Shown: positions 14,405 to 20,927 of the stretch, piece after piece | Position numbering within the stretch: position 1 is the stretch's first letter | Layout of the letters: every line of letters starts with the position of its first letter | Virus record (IMG/VR): IMGVR_UViG_3300027806_000129 | Coordinates: 1 to 28,021 of that record | DNA from: a virus | Strand: one strand, 5' to 3' | Length of the DNA: 28,021 nt | The notes under the pieces: model-generated | The model's database searches: none | Told to the model about the DNA's origin: nothing | Seen by the model: the letters and a program-made list of their open reading frames with translations, nothing else | Position numbers and translations under genes: made by a program

Positions 14405-14417
14405 AACTAAAAATATT

Positions 14418-15314
14418 ATGATTATAGGAATAAGTGGTAAAATTGGTAGTGGTAAAGATACTGTGGGTAAAATTATACAGTATTTAACTATTAAATCTGA
14501 TAATAAAATTGTAGAAGCATTACATGAAACTAAAGAAATTGATATTATTAAATTTTTAGATAAATGGAATGGTAATCAATCAGATTGGCAAATTAAAAAG
14601 TTTGCAGGTAAACTTAAACAAATTGTATCTATACTGACTGGAATATCTGTTGAAGATTTAGAGAAACAAGAAGTTAAAGATAGATTATTAGGAGAAGATT
14701 GGACTAGATACGGTTATGCTGATGGTTTTAGTGATGTCTATAAAGACGGTGTCAAAGTTGTTACTATGATGAACAAAGAATGTTCTAAAGAAAGATATGA
14801 AGATGAACTAAGAGTTAATTGGCAAACAGCTTATAAAGTAAAATACAATCCTAGACTATTAATGCAGTATATTGGTACTGATTTATTTAGAGATAAACTA
14901 CTTAACAACATTTGGGTTAATGCTTTGTTTGCTGATTACAAAAGTAAATTTGCTGGTGAAGATGGATTTACTACTCATACTTATGATAAAATAAAAGATT
15001 CTCAAGGAAATTATACAAAAATAACTATAAAAATAAAAGACCATCCATTATTTGAGCCTTCACATTTTCCTAATTGGATTATTACTGATATGCGGTTTCC
15101 TAATGAGCTACAAGCTATTAAAGATAGAGGAGGTATTTGTGTTAGAGTTAATAGATTGCTAAGTGAAGGAAATAGAGCTTACACAGAAATTCATCCTTCT
15201 GAAACAGCTTTAGATAATGCTACTTTTGATTATACAATTAATAACAATGAAACAATCGAACAACTGGTGGGTAAGGTTAAAGAGATTCTTATTTGTGAGA
15301 GAATTATTTCTTAG
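14418..15314 (+). CDS. Deoxynucleoside monophosphate kinase (T4 gp1-like)
   Basis: Phosphorylates dNMPs to dNDPs in the nucleotide supply for replication. The 298-residue protein starts with a strand and P-loop (IIGISGKIGSGKDTVG, lysine 13). It also has the FAGKLKQIVSILTGI segment, DRLLGEDW, LMQYIGTDLFRD, WIITDMRFPNELQAIKDRGG and IHPSETALDNATFDYTI. These landmarks match phage dNMP kinases and adenylate-kinase-like adenylylation enzymes, with the R-rich D.RF.NE motif near the end. It follows thyX and so acts on the product of that enzyme, among others. It lies directly behind the terminator at 14370. Confidence 0.85.
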   Translation: MIIGISGKIGSGKDTVGKIIQYLTIKSDNKIVEALHETKEIDIIKFLDKWNGNQSDWQIKKFAGKLKQIVSILTGISVEDLEKQEVKDRLLGEDWTRYGYADGFSDVYKDGVKVVTMMNKECSKERYEDELRVNWQTAYKVKYNPRLLMQYIGTDLFRDKLLNNIWVNALFADYKSKFAGEDGFTTHTYDKIKDSQGNYTKITIKIKDHPLFEPSHFPNWIITDMRFPNELQAIKDRGGICVRVNRLLSEGNRAYTEIHPSETALDNATFDYTINNNETIEQLVGKVKEILICERIIS

Positions 15315-15549
15315 TAATAGAATTTTTTATACAAGTAGTATCATTCAAAAAGGTGATGGATATTATTATAGAAATTATAAATTTTTATTTTATAGTCTAG
15401 AAGCAAGTATTTTTGCAGGATATAAGAAACACGCTCTTAATTCTGATAAAACTACTTTTGAGCATTTTCAAAATTTGCATAATATTACATTAGAAATTAA
15501 TATAAATGACAACACAAAAACACAAAACCTTAGTAACCAAGAATGGTGA
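15295..15549 (+). CDS. Small hypothetical protein, start uncertain
   Basis: The frame is open from well inside the dNMP kinase gene. The first part (with WWVRLKRF) is most likely an out-of-frame shadow of it. A GTG at 15295 gives 84 residues with only a 20-base overlap and is the preferred start; an ATG at 15247 is possible. The product has YYYRNYKFLFYSLEASIFAGY and FEHFQNLHNITLEI, aromatic-rich without a known motif. It overlaps the next gene by 44 bases, so both the start and reality of its last codons are less sure than for neighbours. Confidence 0.5.
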   Translation: MRELFLSNRIFYTSSIIQKGDGYYYRNYKFLFYSLEASIFAGYKKHALNSDKTTFEHFQNLHNITLEININDNTKTQNLSNQEW

Positions 15550-15748
15550 ATGGGCAGCTTATTTATCAGATGGACAAATTGGAATTAGTGAAATTCCTCG
15601 CATTTTAGCAAAAGAAGCTACTATAGAAGGTTTAAGAGATTATATGATAAATGTTGAGGGTATTCCACAAGAACTAGCAAATGAAACTTTAAATAAGTTA
15701 GAAATAATTGAAGTTGAAATAAGTTACGCTAAAACATGGCTAAATTAA
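15506..15748 (+). CDS. Small hypothetical protein
   Basis: The 80-residue product begins MTTQKHKTLVTKNGEW. It has strands followed by helices (IPRILAKEATIEGLRDYMI, IPQELANETLNKLEI) and is acidic towards the C-terminus. It overlaps the genes on both sides (44 and 13 bases) in a chain of small phage genes between the dNMP kinase and the uracil-DNA glycosylase. No family recognised. Confidence 0.62.
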   Translation: MTTQKHKTLVTKNGEWAAYLSDGQIGISEIPRILAKEATIEGLRDYMINVEGIPQELANETLNKLEIIEVEISYAKTWLN

Positions 15749-15954
15749 TTCTTGAATTTGATCTAGATAATCACGAAGATGAGATTAGTTCTAGAAAAGC
15801 AGTACACGGCTATAAATTGTTTAACGCTTTATTTCAAATATCAGAGGAGTTACGTACAGATATTAAATATAAAGAATTACCGTTAGAAGATTTTCACCGT
15901 AAATTTAATGAAATTTTAGAAGATAATCATATATATTTAAATGAATATCAGTAA
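15736..15954 (+). CDS. Small conserved phage protein, acidic
   Basis: The 72-residue product starts AKLILEFDLDNHEDE and continues with helices (AVHGYKLFNALFQISEELRTDIKYK, FHRKFNEILEDNHIYLNEY). I recall a widespread set of short phage proteins with the same LxFDLpxxxxE....A..G.....AL......LR...KY layout, but none with a known role. Its stop shares a base with the next start (TAATG), so the two are coupled. Confidence 0.68.
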   Translation: MAKLILEFDLDNHEDEISSRKAVHGYKLFNALFQISEELRTDIKYKELPLEDFHRKFNEILEDNHIYLNEYQ

Positions 15955-16274
15955 TGGACAGTTTATTACAAACGTTATACTATGCTTATGTTTTTATAGG
16001 TGGCTTTTGTAGTGTAGAAAATGTTCAGTATCAAAATACTAAACATTTTGTATACATTAATACTGAAGAGTACCAAGTAAGATTAATAAAATCTCACAAA
16101 ATCAATGATACGACATATGCTTGTTTAGATGAAGAAGGATATGCCTGGTTATTTACTTATGAAAGAAGTAAGAAAGGATATAAAATAATATTTCTTACTG
16201 ATGAAGATGCAGAAGAACTTGAATTTTTTACAATAACTATTTCTAATTTAGATATTTGTGAGCAGCGAGAATAA
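15954..16274 (+). CDS. Hypothetical protein
   Basis: The 106-residue product begins with a moderately hydrophobic stretch (LLQTLYYAYVFIGGFCSV), too polar and short to call a membrane anchor with confidence. It is then strand-rich (HFVYINTEEYQVRLIKSHKI, YAWLFTYE, GYKIIFLTDED) and ends acidic. It is coupled to the upstream gene by TAATG and overlaps the next by 17 bases. Function unknown. Confidence 0.62.
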   Translation: MDSLLQTLYYAYVFIGGFCSVENVQYQNTKHFVYINTEEYQVRLIKSHKINDTTYACLDEEGYAWLFTYERSKKGYKIIFLTDEDAEELEFFTITISNLDICEQRE

Positions 16275-16524
16275 ATATACGTTTTGGTTATACTTTCTTA
16301 GAAATAACTATGAAGATGTAAATAAAAGAGAGTGGGTTGTTGTTATAAAACAAAACAATCGTTTAAAAGGATTAAAATTTATTGTTAATAAAATAAATAT
16401 TGACGTACCTACTTGGGTAGTTAATAGAGGTTTAAGAAAACATCCTTGTGGTGTCATTAGTGGAGAGTTTAGTCAATTTATTGTTTGGGAAGATAAAGGA
16501 ATAAAATATATTTTAATAGAATGA
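16258..16524 (+). CDS. Small hypothetical protein with GTG start
   Basis: The frame has no ATG before the end of the gene that would leave a sensible product, so the GTG at 16258, overlapping the gene before by 17 bases, is the likely start. The 88-residue product is aromatic and basic (YTFWLYFLRNNYED, KREWVVVIKQNNRLKGLKF) and ends in WEDKGIKYILIE. It joins the uracil-DNA glycosylase gene by an ATGA overlap. No family recognised. Confidence 0.58.
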   Translation: MSSENKYTFWLYFLRNNYEDVNKREWVVVIKQNNRLKGLKFIVNKINIDVPTWVVNRGLRKHPCGVISGEFSQFIVWEDKGIKYILIE

Positions 16525-17312
16525 ATTTAGCAGATAAAATAGGTGAAAGATGGGTTCCTATTCTTGGACAAGAATTTGAAAAAGAATATCTTCAAAAACT
16601 TGGTGCTTGGATTACATATACAAGACAAAGTAAAACAATTTATCCTGAAAGTCAAGATATATTTAAAGCTTTAAAGCTATGTCCATATGGTCAGGTTAAA
16701 GTTGTTATTATTGGTCAAGATCCTTATTATGATGGCACTGCGGATGGTTTAGCTTTTTCCTATAAAGATGGATTAAAGTTTCCAAAAGGTAAAAAATCTC
16801 TTGATATTATACTAGAAGAAATAGAAAGAGATTGTTACGATGGATTCAATTTAAATAAAGACTATCAATTAGATTATCTTGCTAAACAAGGTGTTCTTTT
16901 GCTTAATAGTATATTAACTGTGTTTAAGGGAAAACCTGCAAGTCATAAAGATTTAGGTTGGGAAAACTTTACAGATGCTGTTATTATTAGTCAAATAATG
17001 GAACCCTCTCGCAAAGTATTTATGTTATGGGGTAATGAAGCTAAGGCAGCATTTAATAGAGTTAAATCCAAAATTGATTATTTTTTCTATGATGTTCATT
17101 TAGTTTTAGAAGCAAAACATCCTGCATCTGACTTATATAATTCAGATAGTTTTGGAAATATTACACCAAATTACCCTAATACATTTAGCGGTTGTAAACA
17201 TTTTAGTCAAGCTAATCAATTTTTATTAGATACACATACTACTTGTATTGATTGGTTACCTGTAACAGAACCACATTTTAATCTTAAATTGAGCGATACT
17301 GCTCCTTTTTAA
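16521..17312 (+). CDS. ung: Uracil-DNA glycosylase, family 1
   Basis: Removes uracil from DNA, starting base-excision repair and guarding the phage genome against cytosine deamination and dUTP incorporation. All family-1 landmarks are present in the 263-residue protein: GQDPYY at 65-70 (catalytic water-activating Asp67), GLAFS, LLLNSILTVFKGKPASHKDLGWENFTD and MLWGNEAK. HPASDL carries the catalytic His and corresponds to HPSPLS. The last position of GQDPYH is Tyr instead of His and HPSPLS is altered to HPASDL; both are tolerated variants in the family as far as I know. The C-terminal 40 residues after FSQANQFL go beyond the usual end. ThyX nearby makes dTMP from dUMP, so both limit uracil in DNA. 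Confidence 0.92.
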   Translation: MNLADKIGERWVPILGQEFEKEYLQKLGAWITYTRQSKTIYPESQDIFKALKLCPYGQVKVVIIGQDPYYDGTADGLAFSYKDGLKFPKGKKSLDIILEEIERDCYDGFNLNKDYQLDYLAKQGVLLLNSILTVFKGKPASHKDLGWENFTDAVIISQIMEPSRKVFMLWGNEAKAAFNRVKSKIDYFFYDVHLVLEAKHPASDLYNSDSFGNITPNYPNTFSGCKHFSQANQFLLDTHTTCIDWLPVTEPHFNLKLSDTAPF

Positions 17313-17314
17313 TT

Positions 17315-17416
17315 ATGAAAGAAATATTAGATGAAATAGAAAGTAAATTTATAGAAAGATGTAAAGCTCAAGATATTAAATTTAAAAGTAAAAAATTTTA
17401 TATAGTTAAATATTAA
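17315..17416 (+). CDS. Short gene, 33 residues
   Basis: A short frame starts at ATG 17315, two bases after the uracil-DNA glycosylase stop, and ends at TAA 17414-17416, one base before the next ATG. The product MKEILDEIESKFIERCKAQ and a basic, tyrosine-containing tail (FKSKKFYIVKY) would be a single amphipathic helix followed by a strand. The exact fit between two genes, in the same spacing used throughout the operon, supports a real gene. Function unknown. Confidence 0.6.
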   Translation: MKEILDEIESKFIERCKAQDIKFKSKKFYIVKY

Positions 17417-17417
17417 T

Positions 17418-17666
17418 ATGAAAACAATAGAAATTTATGAAGTAGGTGACGAAGTTTATTTTTTAAGTAATACAGAAGGATTTGTAAAAGGTTGGATTAA
17501 GTCTATTGAAACCAACAAAAACAATATTTTTTATCGAGTTAATTGTGACGGCTATAATAGGGAGTATCTAGGTGATTTAAAATCTTTTGAATTATTATTT
17601 AGAGATGTTAAAACAATGTTAAATTATTATTCTAAAAACATAAAATTTACGAATAACAGCATTTAA
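17418..17666 (+). CDS. Small hypothetical protein, possible SH3-like fold
   Basis: The 82-residue product starts with EVGDEVYFLSNTEGFVKGWIKSIE and IFYRVNCDGYN. The VGDxVYF.....G...G.I..I.......Y.V pattern is that of small SH3-like or KOW-like barrels. The C-terminal part is a basic helix (VKTMLNYYSKNIKF). The fold suggestion is by pattern only. Spacing to neighbours is one and five bases. Confidence 0.62.
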   Translation: MKTIEIYEVGDEVYFLSNTEGFVKGWIKSIETNKNNIFYRVNCDGYNREYLGDLKSFELLFRDVKTMLNYYSKNIKFTNNSI

Positions 17667-17671
17667 AATAT

Positions 17672-17944
17672 ATGGAAAATTTATTTGAATTTAAAATTGA
17701 AGATGTTGAAGTAAAAGGTCGTGGTGCTCGTAAAGAAAAAGAAAAAGAAAGTATTTTACGAGTTTTACCAAACCTTAAAGCAGGTCAGTCTATTTTTATA
17801 GAAGCTACTATGTTAAGTACAGTAACAGTACGGGAAATAATTAAAAATCTAAATGAAACTAGTAGTGATCGAAGATATGTATTAAGTATTAAAGATAAAC
17901 CAGTTAAGGGTACTAGGATTGGAGTTAAATTTTATCGTAATTAA
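17672..17944 (+). CDS. Small hypothetical protein, DUF7303-like pattern
   Basis: The 90-residue product has a charged N-terminal region (GRGARKEKEKESI), then LKAGQSIFIEATMLSTVTVREIIKNLNE, then RRYVLSIKD and GTRIGVKFYRN. The G.S.F......V...I......Y.......GTRI....R pattern is found in small phage proteins grouped as DUF7303 and in some regulators, function unproven. It is two bases ahead of the next gene, so they probably share a message. No DNA-binding motif can be shown. Confidence 0.62.
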   Translation: MENLFEFKIEDVEVKGRGARKEKEKESILRVLPNLKAGQSIFIEATMLSTVTVREIIKNLNETSSDRRYVLSIKDKPVKGTRIGVKFYRN

Positions 17945-17946
17945 TT

Positions 17947-18690
17947 ATGGATGTAAGTTTAGATCAAGTATTAAATAGTAAGGTTTATGTAAAGGAAGAC
18001 TCTCTTATTAGTTTTGGAAGTCCTCGTCAATATATTGAACCTTTTGTTGAAAAGTTACAAGGAATTACTAATAATTTTAGAGTTTCTGTATCTGATCGCG
18101 TTGCTAATAAAGAAGAATCAGGTAGTATTAATGAAGCGTATGGGCGTGTTTTAATTGAAGCAAAACTTCCTAATGAGTTTTGTGCTTATGACCATGATTC
18201 TGTAATTGGTATGGTCTATGCGCTAGACACTCAAAAACCTACGATGCGAGTATATTCAGGTGAAAATGCTTGGGCGTGTACTAATCTTTCTATTTTTGGT
18301 GCTCGCTATATTCATCAGGTAGAATTACTACAAGGCAACTCTTCTATATATGAAAAAGCATATGAGTATGTAGATAGTGTTACAGAACAACTTCATAGGT
18401 TCCGAGAAATTTATGAAAGAATGAATGAAAAAGTATATGAAGGAGATGATATTAATCGAGTAGTGGGTTACCTTTTAAGAGAAGGTAGCAGAAATAAGCA
18501 GATTGGTACTAGTGCTATTCTTTCTGCAGTTAAAGATCTTGACGATAATAAATCAAGATATGCTATTCGAGAAAATAAAGTGTCTCAATGGAATGTTTAT
18601 TCAGCTGTTACTCAATATATTACCGATAAAGTTGATATTGTAGATAAAGCTAGTAAAACAGTAGTGGTGTCAAATCTTTTTATAAATTAA
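17947..18690 (+). CDS. Conserved phage protein, DUF932-like C-terminus
   Basis: The 247-residue product is soluble, with a mixed fold. Its final third, with HRFREIYERMNEK, SQWNVYSAVTQYITDKV and KTVVVSNLF, recalls DUF932-type proteins, where the W.VYNAVTEY motif is characteristic. The function of that family is unknown. The central part (FCAYDHDSVIGMVYALDTQKPTMRVYSG, ACTNLSIFGARYIHQVELL) also fits that family. Codons GCG, GGG and CGC are more common than in neighbours. It sits between two small genes and the MazG-like gene. Confident as a gene, tentative for the family. Confidence 0.72.
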   Translation: MDVSLDQVLNSKVYVKEDSLISFGSPRQYIEPFVEKLQGITNNFRVSVSDRVANKEESGSINEAYGRVLIEAKLPNEFCAYDHDSVIGMVYALDTQKPTMRVYSGENAWACTNLSIFGARYIHQVELLQGNSSIYEKAYEYVDSVTEQLHRFREIYERMNEKVYEGDDINRVVGYLLREGSRNKQIGTSAILSAVKDLDDNKSRYAIRENKVSQWNVYSAVTQYITDKVDIVDKASKTVVVSNLFIN

Positions 18691-18691
18691 C

Positions 18692-19285
18692 ATGAACAAT
18701 CTTATTTATTGTAAAAATACTAAAAGAACTCTTCCTGATTTAGGTCTTGATAAAGAGCAAATTAATCGTCTTATTCCTGTGGAAATAGGACATAAATTAA
18801 ACTTGGCTCACATGGCTTTAGGACTTAGTACAGAGTTAGGTGAATTAGTAAATTGTATTGGTACCGAGTTAAAAGTTAGAGTAGATCGAGTTAATTTAGG
18901 AGAAGAAATTGGTGATTTGTATTGGTATATTGCTAATTATTGTAACTTACAAGACATTGCTCCTCCTGATGAATTAACTATTAATAGCTTACCTGATTAT
19001 AAAGCTATGGAATTACTTATTTCTAGTATTGCAGATTTAAATGATCTAGTTAAGAAATTTGTAGCTTACAATAGACCTATTGAAAAATCAGTAGAATTAG
19101 AAGCTATTTACGATATTTATTCTTCTTTAAATTTACTTGAAGAAGTTTATAAATTAAATGGAGCAGAATTAAGAGCAGCTAATATTGAAAAACTGCGTGT
19201 TCGTTATCCTCATAAGTTTACAGAAGAAGCAGCTATCAATAGAGATATTGACAAAGAACGACAAACACTAGAAAATAAGTTATAA
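18692..19285 (+). CDS. MazG-like all-alpha NTP pyrophosphohydrolase
   Basis: Predicted to hydrolyse (d)NTPs to (d)NMPs and pyrophosphate, cleansing the pool of unwanted nucleotides. The metal-binding pattern ExxE ... ExxD is clear: LSTELGEL with Glu48 and Glu51, then LGEEIGDLYW with Glu72 and Asp75, all on predicted helices. The C-terminal KLRVRYPHKFTEEAAINRD is typical of phage MazG-like proteins. In the 197-residue protein the two halves are joined by a stretch of ordinary helices. In this context it may limit dUTP or feed dUMP to ThyX, but the true substrate cannot be read from the sequence. Confidence 0.82.
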   Translation: MNNLIYCKNTKRTLPDLGLDKEQINRLIPVEIGHKLNLAHMALGLSTELGELVNCIGTELKVRVDRVNLGEEIGDLYWYIANYCNLQDIAPPDELTINSLPDYKAMELLISSIADLNDLVKKFVAYNRPIEKSVELEAIYDIYSSLNLLEEVYKLNGAELRAANIEKLRVRYPHKFTEEAAINRDIDKERQTLENKL

Positions 19286-19287
19286 AT

Positions 19288-19497
19288 ATGTATTATCAAA
19301 ATGAACAGGAAATTCGTTTTCCTAAATACCAACTTGATGTAAGCTTTAGTTTCTTTAATTGGTCTTTTTATATTACTAAAGGTAGTTATACACGAGCTTT
19401 AGATAATAAACCACTTGAAGAGGTTACACGTTATTGGAGTTTTTTATTTTTGAGTTTTGAACTACGTCATATTCAAGATAAAACCAGTAAATCCTAA
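19288..19497 (+). CDS. Small hypothetical protein, last gene of the rightward module
   Basis: The 69-residue product is rich in Phe, Trp and Tyr (LDVSFSFFNWSFYITKGSY, YWSFLFLSFELRHI) and strand-like, with no membrane-anchor-length segment. It starts two bases after the MazG-like gene and ends five bases before the bidirectional terminator. No family recognised. Confidence 0.6.
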   Translation: MYYQNEQEIRFPKYQLDVSFSFFNWSFYITKGSYTRALDNKPLEEVTRYWSFLFLSFELRHIQDKTSKS

Positions 19498-19502
19498 TAA
19501 AT

Positions 19503-19538
19503 AAAATGGTCTTGCAACACAAATTGCAAGACCATTTT
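19503..19538. terminator. Bidirectional terminator between convergent modules
   Basis: AAAATGGTCTTGCAA (19503-19517) and TTGCAAGACCATTTT (19524-19538) form a perfect 15-bp stem with a six-base loop. The A-run before and T-run after give U-tracts in both directions, so it should stop the rightward early unit and the leftward late unit. It lies right at the strand switch. Confidence 0.92.
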
Positions 19539-19548
19539 CTTTTAATCG

Positions 19549-19575
19549 TCTGTATCTTTATACAGATCGGTTGTT
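19549..19575. terminator. Second hairpin at the convergence
   Basis: TCTGTAT (19549-19555) and ATACAGA (19560-19566) form a 7-bp stem with loop CTTT, followed on the plus strand, after a few bases, by GTTTTTAT. It is ten bases from the larger hairpin and could be a back-up terminator for the rightward unit. It lies 14 bases beyond the end of the metallophosphoesterase gene. Confidence 0.5.
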
Positions 19576-19588
19576 TTTATTGCATCTA

Positions 19589-20926
19589 TTAGCGACTCAG
19601 CGCAAAATCAAAATGATGCACATTATTTCTACTAGAATTAGCCACAAATATAGAAAATCCTGGTGAACAACTGTAACCATTTTCCTCTGCCCATCTGTTT
19701 CCTGTAACGATAGGAGCCACAGTTACAGCCCTATATTTGTTTGTGTCACTAAGTATTGTATTCTTTTCCTGAAAAATTTTTGTACTTTTACGTATATGTA
19801 AATGCGCGGTCAAGAATACATTGTACTTACTTTGATCTCCATATTCAAAAACTACTTTACCTAAATCTTGTTTTGCTATTTTATGATCTCCATGATTTAG
19901 AATATAGCAGATATTATCAATTTCAGTATTAATGATAAAAGGATGCCAAGTTGTAGGTACTGTTTTGCTTAACATATAAGCTACAATTTGTGCTGCTCCA
20001 CCATCTTTATCCATAGGTTTTTCTGGAGTTAGTCTATCATGATTACCACTAACCATATAGACGTGTTTTAAATTATTTATAGAAGACAACATCTTATGCA
20101 GTAATTCATATGCTGCAATAATAAGATTTCCGCCTGTCATTCCAAACTCCATTTCTTTAAGAGTCTCTATTTTATTATAGCCAGTTACAGACTCTACCAA
20201 ATCTCCCAATATTACAACGTGTACTTCTTTAAATCCGAGTTGATTTGTTTTAGTAACTATTTCTGTAAGATATTCTGTTAATTTACGAACATTGTATTCT
20301 TGTGTATGTTTAGTAAATTTCTCTATTTTTAGTCCAGCATGAATATCAGCTAAAGCAACAACTCCCGCATTAAAATTTTCTGTCTTAACAATATTTATCT
20401 TATCATTTTTAACAAATTGATTCACAATTTTATATATCTTTTGATAATCAATCTCGTTTTCTTTCTTTACAAGCTGAACATTTACTAAATAGTTAGTCTT
20501 TTTTACGGGAGTGTGTACTATTTTACCATCTTTTATTTTTTCTATTTTCATTGAAGTATCCCAAGACTTACAATTCCAGGATACTACTTTCCAAATTTTA
20601 GTATCTACTTCAAAGTAATCTAAAGCTTCTTTTAAAGAAGTAATAGGTTTTTCTGTCTTAGCTTTAAGTTCTCTAGTATTCTCATTTTCAAAAATTTCTC
20701 TTCCATTTTCACCCAAAGTAATTTGAGGTGCTGTATTACGTGTTTTTATTACACTTTTGGTTTTTAAATACTTTTTATATAAAGAAATAGTAAATGTTTG
20801 ATTACCTTCTTCTTTTTCTTTAATTATAAAAGCTTTAATACAATCATTATCTGTTTCAAATTCTCCTCTAACTTCATCGTAAAAATCATAAAATTTAGTT
20901 CGTAATTTAACATTAATTTGAGACAT
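19589..20926 (-). CDS. Metallophosphoesterase (calcineurin-like) with extra N-terminal domain
   Basis: Predicted dinuclear-metal phosphodiesterase, possibly a nuclease of the Mre11/SbcD type. The 445-residue protein has the motifs DxH (Asp194, His196), GD (Gly241-Asp242), GNHD (294-297), NHGDH (344-348) and AHLH (374-377, the GHxH position with Ala). Residues 1-185 are an additional region with a possible helix-turn-helix at the start and a beta module containing VSWNCKSW; I recall such a leading part in phage phosphoesterases. The gene starts one base after the RNA polymerase stop, so the two are co-transcribed and it is the last gene of the leftward unit. Its substrate is unknown. Confidence 0.85.
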   Translation of the reverse strand: MSQINVKLRTKFYDFYDEVRGEFETDNDCIKAFIIKEKEEGNQTFTISLYKKYLKTKSVIKTRNTAPQITLGENGREIFENENTRELKAKTEKPITSLKEALDYFEVDTKIWKVVSWNCKSWDTSMKIEKIKDGKIVHTPVKKTNYLVNVQLVKKENEIDYQKIYKIVNQFVKNDKINIVKTENFNAGVVALADIHAGLKIEKFTKHTQEYNVRKLTEYLTEIVTKTNQLGFKEVHVVILGDLVESVTGYNKIETLKEMEFGMTGGNLIIAAYELLHKMLSSINNLKHVYMVSGNHDRLTPEKPMDKDGGAAQIVAYMLSKTVPTTWHPFIINTEIDNICYILNHGDHKIAKQDLGKVVFEYGDQSKYNVFLTAHLHIRKSTKIFQEKNTILSDTNKYRAVTVAPIVTGNRWAEENGYSCSPGFSIFVANSSRNNVHHFDFALSR

Positions 20927-20927
20927 A

